64,000 nucleotides of DNA from Marifrigoribacter sp047730175. Its GTDB lineage: Bacteria > Bacteroidota > Bacteroidia > Flavobacteriales > Flavobacteriaceae. Shown here piece after piece: positions 17,772 through 26,302 of this stretch. The position numbers were made by a program, and so were the translations under genes. The stretch is from contig NZ_CP159833.1 in assembly GCF_047730175.1 (NCBI RefSeq), positions 2,604,001-2,668,000 of the forward strand, read 5' to 3'. Position 1 is the first letter of the stretch. Every line of letters begins with the position of its first letter. A model generated the notes under the pieces. It saw only the letters and a program-made list of their open reading frames with translations, did not search any database and was not told the origin of the DNA.

Positions 17772-17924
17772 ATGCAAAAATTGTACTCTGAAATATCACG
17801 TTCGGAACGCGTGAACAAAAACATGGTTCCAAAAGAAGAAACGATAAAGTTTCTTCTGGATTATTCGAAGGCTTTAAGTGTTATTAATTATAATAATTTA
17901 AAGTTTGAAGTACTTCTAAACTAA
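17772..17924 (+). CDS. Small conserved-looking 50-residue protein downstream of the sigma factor
   Basis: A 50-codon frame from the ATG at 17772 to the TAA at 17922, too short for most gene finders. The protein begins MQKLYSEISRSERVNKNMVP and ends in an amphipathic part (KFLLDYSKALSVINY) and FEVLLN. Codon use looks coding (many third-position A/T changes compatible with normal flavobacterial genes), and the frame ends just before a terminator. I recall similar 50-60 residue proteins after sigma factor genes in flavobacteria but cannot verify it here. It might modulate the sigma factor; that is only inference from position. Confidence 0.6.
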   Translation: MQKLYSEISRSERVNKNMVPKEETIKFLLDYSKALSVINYNNLKFEVLLN

Positions 17925-17932
17925 ACTTTGGA

Positions 17933-17963
17933 AAAACCTCGGAATTTATTTCGAGGTTTTTTT
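17933..17963. terminator. Bidirectional terminator between the small gene and nth
   Basis: AAAACCTCG (17933-17941) pairs with CGAGGTTTT (17952-17960), flanked by T runs on both strands. The hairpin overlaps the stop codon of nth. Confidence 0.8.
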
Positions 17964-18605
17964 ATAATATTCATTTAGGACCGATTTTCTACCTATAGTT
18001 TTAGTAATTATATCTTTTTCTAAACTCCAACCTCGAGCTGGAGAATATTGTCTTCCATACCATATAATTTGTAAGTGAAGTTTATTCCAAAGATCCTCAG
18101 GAAAAATTCTTTTTGCATCTTTTTCAGTTTGAACTACATTTTTACCATTTGTAAAACCCCAACGGTACATTAAGCGATGTATATGTGTATCGACTGGAAA
18201 TGCAGCTACATTAAATGCTTGTGACATAACTACACTTGCTGTTTTGTGTCCTACCGAAGGAAATGACTCTAATGCTTCAAAGCTTTGAGGTACAATTCCA
18301 TTATATTTTTCAATTAAAATTTTGGAAAGACCGTAAATTCCTTTAGATTTCATTGGAGAAAGTCCTACAGGCTTAATTATCTCTCTAATTTCTTCTATAG
18401 AAATTTTTACCATATCATAAGGATTATCTGCAATTTCAAATAGAAGAGGAGTAATTTTATTAACTCGCACATCTGTGCTTTGAGCCGATAAAAGTACAGC
18501 AATCAATAACGTATATGGGTCTTTATGATCTAAAGGAATAGGAACTTCAGGATAAATTTCATTTAATATTTTTATTGCAAAGTTTACCTTCTCTTGCTTT
18601 GTCAT
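17946..18605 (-). CDS. nth: Endonuclease III-type DNA glycosylase/AP lyase without Fe-S cysteines
   Basis: 219 residues of the HhH-GPD family. The helix-hairpin-helix with catalytic lysine is LESFPSVGHKTASVV (Lys121), and the catalytic aspartate is Asp139 in FPVDTHIHR, matching Lys120 and Asp138 of E. coli Nth. It removes oxidised pyrimidines and nicks the abasic site in base excision repair. Unlike E. coli Nth, the C-terminal [4Fe-4S] motif (C-X6-C-X2-C-X5-C) is absent; the equivalent region reads WYGRQYSPARGWSLEKDI, and there is no cysteine anywhere in the protein. Its promoter overlaps the start of the divergent bcp gene. Confidence 0.93.
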   Translation of the reverse strand: MTKQEKVNFAIKILNEIYPEVPIPLDHKDPYTLLIAVLLSAQSTDVRVNKITPLLFEIADNPYDMVKISIEEIREIIKPVGLSPMKSKGIYGLSKILIEKYNGIVPQSFEALESFPSVGHKTASVVMSQAFNVAAFPVDTHIHRLMYRWGFTNGKNVVQTEKDAKRIFPEDLWNKLHLQIIWYGRQYSPARGWSLEKDIITKTIGRKSVLNEYYKKTSK

Positions 18606-18621
18606 TTTGCGTATTTTTACA

Positions 18622-18650
18622 CAAAAGTAAACTAAATGAAGACATTACAA
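18622..18650 (-). promoter_or_regulatory. Promoter for nth overlapping the start of bcp
   Basis: On the minus strand TACTTTTG (18622-18629) fits the -7 box, and TTG at 18648-18650 lies 18 bases further upstream as -33. The -33 element is inside the first codons of the divergent bcp gene. Confidence 0.5.
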
Positions 18651-19094
18651 AAAGGTGATATTGTCCCAAATTTTTCTTCAATAGATGAAGAAGGAAATAC
18701 CATACAATTTTCAGATTATAAAGGGAAAAAATTAATTGTTTTTTTCTATCCTAAGGCGAGTACTCCAGGGTGTATTGCAGAAGCTTGTAATTTAAGAGAT
18801 CATTATAAAGAACTGCAAGAAAAAGGGTATAATTTACTAGGAGTAAGTGCTGATAGTCAAAAGAGACAGAGTAACTTTAAAAATAAATATAACTTTCCAT
18901 TCCCATTATTAGCTGACGAATCAAAAGAGGTAATCTATGCTTTTGGAGTTTGGGGTCCAAAAAAGTTTATGGGTAAAGAATACGATGGTATTCATCGCAA
19001 AACTTTTATTATTGATGAAAAGGGACTAATAGAAAGAGTGATCGAAAAGGTGAAAACTAAAGACCACGCTGCTCAAATACTTTCTGGAAATTAA
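18636..19094 (+). CDS. bcp: Thiol peroxidase of the Bcp/PrxQ family
   Basis: 152 residues, thioredoxin fold. The peroxidatic motif is FFYPKASTPGC with Cys46, and the resolving cysteine is Cys51, the 1-Cys-apart spacing of PrxQ/BCP. It reduces hydroperoxides using thioredoxin in the cytoplasm. It is divergent from nth with a 30-base gap, so the two repair/defence genes share a control region. The stop codon overlaps that of the convergent gene in a shared TTAA. Confidence 0.93.
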   Translation: MKTLQKGDIVPNFSSIDEEGNTIQFSDYKGKKLIVFFYPKASTPGCIAEACNLRDHYKELQEKGYNLLGVSADSQKRQSNFKNKYNFPFPLLADESKEVIYAFGVWGPKKFMGKEYDGIHRKTFIIDEKGLIERVIEKVKTKDHAAQILSGN

Positions 19095-20539
19095 CTTTTA
19101 GTAGATTTTGATTTATATCCAAATAGTTGTTTCTGTTTAATTATTTCTGAAACACCAGCTGGTAACATGTCTTCCCATCCATCATCTTCATTTTCTATTT
19201 GAGTTAATACTTTTCTAGAGAAAATATTTAAGTTATCTGTGTTAAAGTCTTCAATGTCAACTACTTTTCCATTGTATTTGAAGAATTTATATAATTCCTT
19301 CATGCGAGGATGCACTTTTAAGTTTTCACTATTAATGTATTCTCCCGTTTTTGGATTTAACATTGGATAGAGATACACTTTTAAATCTTTAAAGAATAAT
19401 TTACCAAATGCTTCTAATATACCACCACTTAAATGGCGATAGTATTTTTCATCGAATATATCAATTAGGTTATTAACTCCTAATGTAAGTCCCATTCGCT
19501 TTTTAGTATATTCAGAGAAATAATCAACTAATTTATAATATTCCTGAAAGTTTGATATCATAACGGTATGCCCTAAAGAACAAAGTAAACGAGCTCTTGA
19601 CATAAAGTCTACTTCATTTATCTCTCCTTCAGCACGAAGGTTTGAAAGAGTTATTTCAAAAATTACTACGGTATTCTCAGGATCAACTCTTTTTTCTTTT
19701 AAGAACATTTCATACGATTTCTCAAACATATCAATATTCACATTAGTAACGGGTCTAAAACTACCTCTTAATGTAAGAATGTTTTTCTTATATAAAATAC
19801 GTGCTGGTAGAATATTATTACCATCAGGTCCAAACATTACAGCATCGGTCATTCCATTTTTTACTAATTGTAGACTCATTAATCGATTGTCTACATTTTT
19901 AAATAGAGGTCCAGAAAAATTAATGGTATCAATTTCTATTTTATCATGATCGATATGATCATATAAATAACGAAGCAATTTTTTAGGTTCATCATATTTA
20001 TAAAATGCGCCATAAATTAAGTTGACTCCTAAAGTACCAAGCGTATTTTGTTGTAAAGTTGCTTCATTTTCACGAAAACGAATATGAAGCACTATTTCAT
20101 TATATTCACCATTTGGTTCTACTTGATATTTAATACCAATCCAACCATGGCCTTTATATTTTTTCGCAAAATCAATGGTAGCAACCGTATTTGCAAAAGA
20201 AAAGAACAATTTATTTGGATGTTTTTCTCTTGAAATACGTTGTTCAATTAAATTAATTTCATGAGAAAGCATTTTTTTTAACCGAGACTCAGTAACATAC
20301 CTTCCGTCTTCTTGAACTCCATAAATTGCATCACTAAAGTCTTTATCATATGCAGACATTGTTTTTGCAATAGTTCCTGAAGCACCGCCAGCTCTAAAAA
20401 AATTACGAACAGTTTCTTGTCCAGCTCCTATTTCAGAAAAAGAGCCATAAATGTTTTCGTTAAGGTTTATACGTAATGCTTTACTCTTAATTGAAGGAAT
20501 ATTCTCTATTTCTTTATCTCCACTAATTTTAATTGACAT
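19091..20539 (-). CDS. Conserved protein of unknown function (482 residues)
   Basis: No signal peptide or membrane segment; probably cytoplasmic. Features include NIYGSFSEIGAGQETVRNFFRAGGASGTIAKTMSAYD near the N-terminus, a Gly-rich conserved-looking loop, then a long alpha/beta part with LRGSFRPVTNVNIDMFEKS and VVIFEITLSNLRAEG. I recall the family as widespread in Bacteroidota and variably annotated, but I cannot attach a reaction to it. The 'GAGQETVRNFFRAGGASGTIAKTMSAYD' stretch is the most likely signature. It is transcribed alone from a good promoter at 20570 and shares stop-codon bases with bcp. Confidence 0.75.
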   Translation of the reverse strand: MSIKISGDKEIENIPSIKSKALRINLNENIYGSFSEIGAGQETVRNFFRAGGASGTIAKTMSAYDKDFSDAIYGVQEDGRYVTESRLKKMLSHEINLIEQRISREKHPNKLFFSFANTVATIDFAKKYKGHGWIGIKYQVEPNGEYNEIVLHIRFRENEATLQQNTLGTLGVNLIYGAFYKYDEPKKLLRYLYDHIDHDKIEIDTINFSGPLFKNVDNRLMSLQLVKNGMTDAVMFGPDGNNILPARILYKKNILTLRGSFRPVTNVNIDMFEKSYEMFLKEKRVDPENTVVIFEITLSNLRAEGEINEVDFMSRARLLCSLGHTVMISNFQEYYKLVDYFSEYTKKRMGLTLGVNNLIDIFDEKYYRHLSGGILEAFGKLFFKDLKVYLYPMLNPKTGEYINSENLKVHPRMKELYKFFKYNGKVVDIEDFNTDNLNIFSRKVLTQIENEDDGWEDMLPAGVSEIIKQKQLFGYKSKSTKS

Positions 20540-20569
20540 AGCAATAAAATGTTTTGTTTAATTTTTAAT

Positions 20570-20599
20570 CAAAGGTACTAAATACAATAGGTAAACAAA
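20570..20599 (-). promoter_or_regulatory. Promoter for the 482-residue protein gene
   Basis: On the minus strand TTTG at 20596-20599 and TACCTTTG at 20570-20577 are separated by 18 bases, a good Bacteroidota -33/-7 pair. It predicts a start about 24 bases before the ATG. Confidence 0.55.
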
Positions 20600-20623
20600 A
20601 AAAATACTGTTATTTTTGTTCCA

Positions 20624-21400
20624 ATGAAATCTACAATTTCTGTCACTTTTTTAGGAACTGGAACTTCGCAAGGAATCCCCGTTATAGGCAGTAATCACCC
20701 TGTATGTAAAAGTTCTGATTTTAAAGATAAGCGTTTACGTGTCTCCCTTTTAATTTCTTGGGATCATTTTAAATATTTAATAGATTGTGGTCCAGATTTT
20801 AGACAACAAATGTTGCGAGAAGATTGTAAACAACTAGATGGTATTCTTCTTACACATGAACACAGTGATCATACTGCTGGAATCGATGATATTCGTCCTT
20901 TTTATTTTCAGCAGGGTAATATTCCATTTTTTGCTCAAAACCGTGTATTTGAATCTCTTCATAAACGATTTGATTATATTTTTGAAACTGAAAATAAGTA
21001 TCCAGGTGCACCTACAATTGATGAGCACAAGATTAATAAGAATACACCGTTTATAATTGGAGGTAAGCAAGTGTCACCTATTGAAGTATTGCATAGTTCA
21101 CTTCCTATTTTGGGTTTCAGAATTGATGACTTTTGTTATTTTACAGATATGAAAACTATTTCTGAAGAAGAATTAGAAAAAGTAAAAGGCTCAAAAGTAT
21201 TAGTAATTAATGCATTAAGAAATGAAAAACATCACTCTCATTTAAGCTTACCTGAAGCATTGGATTTCATAAAAATAATTAACCCAGAAAGAGCTTATTT
21301 AACTCATATAAGCCATATGTTAGGTTTTCATGAAGAAGTTGAAAAACAACTCCCAGAGAACGTATTTATAGCATATGACACCTTAAAAATTAAAATTTAG
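20624..21400 (+). CDS. MBL-fold metallo-hydrolase (PhnP-like)
   Basis: 258 residues of the metallo-beta-lactamase fold. The metal-binding motif THEHSDH (His78, His80, Asp82, His83) is intact, with further ligands in ISH near the C-terminus (YLTHISHMLGFHEE). The start FLGTGTSQGIPVIG and the Cys pair region (HPVCKSSDFKDKR) resemble PhnP-type phosphodiesterases. PhnP hydrolyses cyclic ribose phosphates, but no phn genes are nearby, so the substrate is open. It is followed after two bases by a small hypothetical gene, probably in the same transcript. Confidence 0.85.
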   Translation: MKSTISVTFLGTGTSQGIPVIGSNHPVCKSSDFKDKRLRVSLLISWDHFKYLIDCGPDFRQQMLREDCKQLDGILLTHEHSDHTAGIDDIRPFYFQQGNIPFFAQNRVFESLHKRFDYIFETENKYPGAPTIDEHKINKNTPFIIGGKQVSPIEVLHSSLPILGFRIDDFCYFTDMKTISEEELEKVKGSKVLVINALRNEKHHSHLSLPEALDFIKIINPERAYLTHISHMLGFHEEVEKQLPENVFIAYDTLKIKI

Positions 21401-21402
21401 TT

Positions 21403-21900
21403 ATGAAGAATCGTTTATTTATGTACTTATTTTTGTTTGCTTTATTATTCATTATTTATCAATATATGAATGAAAAAAGCATATTCGAAAGGCAAGAAAA
21501 TAAAATAGAATCATTGAGAGCAAAGTTAAATCAGGAAAAAATTTCTGTTGATTCATTACAGCAAGAATTAGTGAATCTAAATTATTTTACACTTCAGGGT
21601 AATGATAATGCAATGTCGTATTTTGAAAACCTTGGATACAAAGCAATTGATATTGAACAGATGGTTTCAGATAATATATATGATCAAAATTTAGTAAAAG
21701 GAAACAACCCATTGGTTCCTTATGAAGGTTTAAATGGTGCAATGAAAATTAATAAACTTAAGTTTTTAAACCATAAATGGATTATAGCAGATTATACAGA
21801 TGGAACGTATTGGGGAGAAATGTTATTAGAGTTTTATATAGATGACAATAAGAGCTTAACATTATCTAACTTAGGTTCTTTACTATATACTACTAATTAA
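21403..21900 (+). CDS. Membrane-anchored protein of unknown function with coiled coil
   Basis: 165 residues: an N-terminal membrane anchor (about 5-22), a short coiled coil (about 28-60, RQENKIESLRAKLNQEK), and a small periplasmic domain ending in LSNLGSLLYTTN. It is not a family I can name with confidence. It lies two bases after the metallo-hydrolase gene, which suggests co-expression. The final four bases (TTAA) are shared with the stop of the convergent esterase gene. Confidence 0.65.
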   Translation: MKNRLFMYLFLFALLFIIYQYMNEKSIFERQENKIESLRAKLNQEKISVDSLQQELVNLNYFTLQGNDNAMSYFENLGYKAIDIEQMVSDNIYDQNLVKGNNPLVPYEGLNGAMKINKLKFLNHKWIIADYTDGTYWGEMLLEFYIDDNKSLTLSNLGSLLYTTN

Positions 21901-22550
21901 TGCGATTCTAACCAAGCTTTGAGTTCATGAAAATTTTGGGGAGCCACACCATGTCCAACAGGAAATTCAGAATAAGCACAAGAAATATTTAATTCTTTTA
22001 AAAAAGGTGCTGTTTTTCTAGCCCAATCAACTGGAATCACTTGATCTACACTACCGTGAGAGGAGTAAACATTTAGGTTAGAAAAATCATTTTTTCTATA
22101 ATCTTTGATACACATTTCTTCATCGATATAACCACTTAATCCAATAACGTTTTTAATTTTTTGAGGATAACTCATAGCAATAGAATAACTTAATATAGTT
22201 CCTTGACTAAATCCTAAAAGGGTAATATTATCTGCATCTATTTCGTATTTCTCAATGATTTCATTTATACATTGTAGCACTAGATCTCTAGATTCAATTG
22301 CTTCTTCTGTATTATTAAATTTACCACTTCCAGCATCAAAATATATCGAATACCAAGCATTACCTTGAGGAGGTAAGGGTAGTGGTGCTTTTAAAGAAAA
22401 TATAGCATATTTTTCTGGTAATTCATTTGCAAATGAAAACAAATCATTCTCATCACTACCATAGCCATGAAGCATAATTATTGCAGGCGGTATTTTATTA
22501 TTAATTGCAGCTTTATAGTTGTGCTCTAGGGGTAACGTTTGTTTATTCAT
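21897..22550 (-). CDS. Phospholipase/carboxylesterase family alpha/beta-hydrolase
   Basis: 217 residues. Nucleophile Ser115 in LLGFSQG, acid Asp169 in GSVDQVIP, and base His200 in FPVGHGV form the catalytic triad; an oxyanion-hole HGYGSDENDL follows the first strand. This is the family of bacterial carboxylesterases and acyl-protein thioesterases (YpfH/EstB type). It is cytoplasmic with no signal peptide, and the natural substrate is unknown. It is the last gene of a probable minus-strand run beginning with the BatA-like gene, although the 115-base gap upstream may hold its own promoter. Confidence 0.85.
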   Translation of the reverse strand: MNKQTLPLEHNYKAAINNKIPPAIIMLHGYGSDENDLFSFANELPEKYAIFSLKAPLPLPPQGNAWYSIYFDAGSGKFNNTEEAIESRDLVLQCINEIIEKYEIDADNITLLGFSQGTILSYSIAMSYPQKIKNVIGLSGYIDEEMCIKDYRKNDFSNLNVYSSHGSVDQVIPVDWARKTAPFLKELNISCAYSEFPVGHGVAPQNFHELKAWLESH

Positions 22551-22665
22551 ATGTTTTCAAAAAAAAGAGACCGATTTAAACAGTAAATAACTGAGTTAAT
22601 CGACATCAATAAATTTATAATATTTTTTTTGGATTAGTCTTTAATTCACTTTAAAGATCAGCTTT

Positions 22666-22986
22666 CTAATCTAAAAAATTAAACCACTCTTGAAATTTTT
22701 CATCTAGTATTGGTACTCCTTTTTTTTGATCTGTGATTGCCATAACGATAGAATACGCCCATAAAAAGAAGGCAATAATAAATAAAATTTCACCCAATAA
22801 TATATTTACAGAAGCTTGAGTAACTTGTGAAACGAATAATAGTATAATAATACCGAACATGTTTTTAATATGAAATTTTGCAAATTCATATTTATGGTCA
22901 ATATTCATAATGTAAGCAATGATGGTTCCTACGAAAGTAATATAGGAAATTACCGCAATGCCTTTGCCTAATGTATTTTTGCTCAT
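22666..22986 (-). CDS. Small membrane protein, DUF4870/Tic20-like
   Basis: 106 residues with three predicted membrane segments (about 8-28, 43-63, 66-86). The arrangement 'AYIMNIDHKYEFAKFHIKNMFGIIILLFV' resembles small DUF4870-like proteins, in which a conserved His-containing loop precedes the second helix. Function unknown. It overlaps the end of the dihydroorotase-like gene by four bases, so it belongs to that operon. Confidence 0.6.
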   Translation of the reverse strand: MSKNTLGKGIAVISYITFVGTIIAYIMNIDHKYEFAKFHIKNMFGIIILLFVSQVTQASVNILLGEILFIIAFFLWAYSIVMAITDQKKGVPILDEKFQEWFNFLD

Positions 22987-24239
22987 TTGTTTATTATAAG
23001 TTTATTGTTTGCGAAAACGCCATACACTTTTCCGCGTAATGATTGGTTAATAAATGCTGAATTTTTTGAAGTAGATTTAATATCACTTTCATTAAAAGTC
23101 CATTCAACCTTTGGATTAAATAAAGTAATATCAGCTTTATTTCCTTCTGAAATAGAATTAGATTCTATTTTGAATCGCTTTTTTAAATTAGTTAGACGAT
23201 CAATTACTTTCTCTGTCGCTAAAATTTTATTTGAAGCTCCAAAACAACTTTCAAATCCAATACTACCATACATTGCATGATCAAATTCAGTTTTTTTATG
23301 TTCTATATCTATTGGATTGTGATCGCTGGTTATACCATCAATCGTTCCATCTATAAGTCCTTTTATAAGGGCTTTACAATCCTTATTAGTTCTAAGTGGA
23401 GGTAGCAATTTATAATTAGTATCGAATTCATCTAATAAGGCATCTGTTAATACTAAATTTGATACTGCGACACTACAACTTACATTTAAACCTTTCTTCT
23501 TAGCATCTCTTATTAATGAGACACTCTTTTTAGTAGAAATTGTTGGTATATGTAGATTGCCTCCTGAATATTCTAATATATATAAATCTCTTATTATTTG
23601 TAGTTCTTCAGCTAGAGAGGGGATTCCTTTTAAACCTAATTTGGTGCTATTAATTTCTTCATGTACCATCCCTTGTTCAGCAATAGCTTTCTCAAAAGGA
23701 AATGATTGTATTAAACCTTCAAAAGATTGAGAATATTGTAAAGCAATTTTTAGAAGATTAGGGTTTTTAACAGGTTTTTGATAATCGTAAAAGGCAATTG
23801 CTCCTTCGTTTTTCATGTCAAATAGTTCGGCTAAATCTTTCCCTTCACTTTTTATAGTTAAAGCACCTATAGGATATAGGTTAACAGGACTTTTATCTGC
23901 TTGAGCATGTAAGTATTTAATATTTGATTTGCTATCCGTAACTGGGTTTGTATTCGAATTTATAGCGACATGCGTAAATCCACTGGCAGCAGCAACCTTT
24001 AATCCATTCTCTATGGTTTCTCTTTCTTCATATCCAGGTTCTCCAAACGATACACTAGAATCGAACCAACCTTGTGAAATATGCAAATCTTTTAACATTA
24101 TTTCTTTGCTATTTTTTGAATTAACTATAGCAGCTCCAATTTTTGAAATAACACCATTTTCAATTAAAACATCTCTCTTTTTTAAATGATGCGAAGAGGT
24201 AGCATCAATGATTGTGGCAGATTTTATTAAAATATTCAT
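22983..24239 (-). CDS. Dihydroorotase-like protein lacking metal ligands (PyrC'-type pseudoenzyme)
   Basis: 418 residues of the amidohydrolase superfamily, closest in pattern to dihydroorotase, the third enzyme of pyrimidine synthesis. The family motif DxHVHLREPG is here FDSSVSFGEPG, so the HxH metal ligands are Ser62 and Ser64 and the substrate arginine is Gly66. The HxED-type ligand is FPFEKAI and the later histidine pair is reduced (LHIPTIST), while TSDHNPID keeps the catalytic aspartate. Loss of the ligands suggests a non-catalytic protein, like the PyrC' partners of some aspartate transcarbamoylases. An active dihydroorotase is expected elsewhere in the genome. It overlaps the BatA-like gene by four bases. 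Confidence 0.8.
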   Translation of the reverse strand: MNILIKSATIIDATSSHHLKKRDVLIENGVISKIGAAIVNSKNSKEIMLKDLHISQGWFDSSVSFGEPGYEERETIENGLKVAAASGFTHVAINSNTNPVTDSKSNIKYLHAQADKSPVNLYPIGALTIKSEGKDLAELFDMKNEGAIAFYDYQKPVKNPNLLKIALQYSQSFEGLIQSFPFEKAIAEQGMVHEEINSTKLGLKGIPSLAEELQIIRDLYILEYSGGNLHIPTISTKKSVSLIRDAKKKGLNVSCSVAVSNLVLTDALLDEFDTNYKLLPPLRTNKDCKALIKGLIDGTIDGITSDHNPIDIEHKKTEFDHAMYGSIGFESCFGASNKILATEKVIDRLTNLKKRFKIESNSISEGNKADITLFNPKVEWTFNESDIKSTSKNSAFINQSLRGKVYGVFANNKLIINK

Positions 24240-26158
24240 TTATAGAATTTTAAAACTAACATTTCTAAAAGTAGAAATAATATTGCAAAAATAACAAACC
24301 ATTTCCAATAACTATTAATTGTATTTTCTTCTGTAATAGAATCGAATAGAGTAGTCACTGAATTATATACGCTAACTCCATTCCATTCATTTACATCCAT
24401 ATAATTTAGATTACTTTCATTGCGATGGTAATTATAACTCACTTTTTTAAAAGTTTCGTTCTTATTAACAATTGAATAAACCCCAGCTGTATTAGGATCT
24501 TCTTCTGTTGTAATCATAACATGAGAAGATTTACTTTGTTGCAATGGGATTATACTATGCAAACTATCTTGTAATTTTATAATTTCATCTTGAGCCAATT
24601 GAATAGGTACTGCATATCTATTTTGTTCACCAATAGTATAATATAACTTTGGCAAAGGCAGACTATTTTGAGCAATATTATAGAACGTTGGAACTATTAA
24701 AGGTGAACTCTGAAAATTCGAGTTTTCATTATTTATAGGTGCTGTAAATACAAAGGTGTTATTTTTTTGTACTAGAAAAGCTTGGTTATCTTCATATTTT
24801 AGAAGGGATGAAGCACTTGTATTTAAATTAAAAAAGGAATTAACTTTAGGATATTGAAAATTCAATACTTTTTTCTCGAAAACACCTTGATATAAAGGAT
24901 GTTCAAAAGCAATTTGAGAAATTTTCTTTTCTTGATCAATTAGTTCAGTAAAACTTCCAGATTTAAGCAGAGTCAATAATCGATTATATTCATTCAAATC
25001 TCCTTTTTCTGAAGGTATAATTAATATAGTTCCACCATTATCTGAAAATGATCTTAATGCGTCTGTAAGTGAAGCAGGAACAGTTTCCAGTTCATTTAAT
25101 ATCAATAAATCTTGATTTGGTAATTCACTATAATCTAAATTGTTAGATGATAAATATTTATAATTAAATTCTGTTTCATTAAACAACCTTTGAGTGAACT
25201 TTGAAGGTGCATCATTAATAGAAATTACATTAATTTTATGAGTTAAGTTAATATTAAAATATAAACTATTATCAAACAAAATATTGGGTTCGTCTATTGA
25301 TACTTTTCCGTTAAACTCTTTTTTAGTTTCTAAATTAAATTCTACAGTTTTAGTGTTTTTTTCTGAAAAATTTAAAGAAGTCTTTGCGATTAATTGAGCC
25401 CCGTTATGTAGCGATATTGGAATTTCTTCTGTGGTACTATTTTGAGCACTTAATTGTACTGTAAGTATCATTTGATCAATCTTTTTATTTGAAATATAGG
25501 CGGTGTCAATACTTATATTACTAATAACCTTAGGTTCTAATTGTACGGCTTCAATGTTTAAAGAGTTAGAAATTTCAGGAAAAGCTTCATTTTGCTGAAA
25601 ATCTGAAATCATAATCAGCTTTTTTTCAGCATTTATATCTTTTGAAAATAATTGATTTGCCTTTAATAAAATCGCCCTTAATGGTAATTGTTTTTGTGTA
25701 TAATCTATAGAAAGCACCTCTTTTTTAAATTCATCTATTGATACACTCTTTTTAACCTCATTATTAGTAAACCAATTAATCTTCTGACTTGATTTTGGAA
25801 TTTCATATAATTGCTGCAAAGCCCTTTTTAATAGAGGCCCTTCTTCTCCTTTAGCCTGCATGCTAAATGAATTATCAATATAGATGACGGTTTCTTTTTC
25901 AGTATTTAAAGCAGTTTTTGAAGCAGTAAATGGTTGTACAAAGGCTAGAATAATACAAGCCAAAGCTACTAAGCGTAAAAATAAAGTCAACCATTTTTTT
26001 AATTGAGAACTCTTTCGAGTCTGTATGGTTACTTTTTTTAAAAAAGCCACATTAGTAAAGTCTACTTTCTGAAATTTTCTTAGTTGAAATAAGTGAATAA
26101 AAATAGGAATGAGTAGTAGAAAAAGTGCGTAAAGAAGTTCAGGGTGTTTAAACTGCAT
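24236..26158 (-). CDS. BatA/VWA-domain membrane protein
   Basis: 640 residues. The N-terminal aerotolerance-regulator (BatA N-terminal) domain contains two membrane segments (about 8-24 and 58-77) and the FLLLIPIFIHLFQLRKFQKVDFTNVAFLK pattern. A von Willebrand A-like domain follows with a MIDAS-like DNSFS (DxSxS) at about 95. The C-terminal membrane helix is at about 618-638. Such proteins sit in the inner membrane facing the periplasm, often with MoxR ATPases, though none is seen here. It overlaps the dihydroorotase-like gene (ATGA), so translation is coupled. A -7 box lies 17 bases upstream. Confidence 0.8.
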   Translation of the reverse strand: MQFKHPELLYALFLLLIPIFIHLFQLRKFQKVDFTNVAFLKKVTIQTRKSSQLKKWLTLFLRLVALACIILAFVQPFTASKTALNTEKETVIYIDNSFSMQAKGEEGPLLKRALQQLYEIPKSSQKINWFTNNEVKKSVSIDEFKKEVLSIDYTQKQLPLRAILLKANQLFSKDINAEKKLIMISDFQQNEAFPEISNSLNIEAVQLEPKVISNISIDTAYISNKKIDQMILTVQLSAQNSTTEEIPISLHNGAQLIAKTSLNFSEKNTKTVEFNLETKKEFNGKVSIDEPNILFDNSLYFNINLTHKINVISINDAPSKFTQRLFNETEFNYKYLSSNNLDYSELPNQDLLILNELETVPASLTDALRSFSDNGGTILIIPSEKGDLNEYNRLLTLLKSGSFTELIDQEKKISQIAFEHPLYQGVFEKKVLNFQYPKVNSFFNLNTSASSLLKYEDNQAFLVQKNNTFVFTAPINNENSNFQSSPLIVPTFYNIAQNSLPLPKLYYTIGEQNRYAVPIQLAQDEIIKLQDSLHSIIPLQQSKSSHVMITTEEDPNTAGVYSIVNKNETFKKVSYNYHRNESNLNYMDVNEWNGVSVYNSVTTLFDSITEENTINSYWKWFVIFAILFLLLEMLVLKFYK

Positions 26159-26174
26159 TCATATAAATATTTTT

Positions 26175-26182
26175 CAAAGATA
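26175..26182 (-). promoter_or_regulatory. -7 box for the BatA-like operon
   Basis: TATCTTTG on the minus strand fits TAnnTTTG and lies 17 bases before the ATG at 26158. The -33 element is not clear. Confidence 0.45.
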
Positions 26183-26302
26183 CTAATTGCATCAGTATTT
26201 GTGAATATCATTTGCACAATTTTATATTTTAACAAAACCTTATGTTTTTAAGACGTAACACAATACTCATTTACTCGTCAATTAGAAAAATAAATTTTTA
26301 TC

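Noticed and set aside
21327..21334. TTCATGAA palindrome, also at 21924-21931
   Set aside because: Both are inside coding sequence and lack the CGA three bases later and the 21-bp partner, so they are not counted with the regulator-associated elements.
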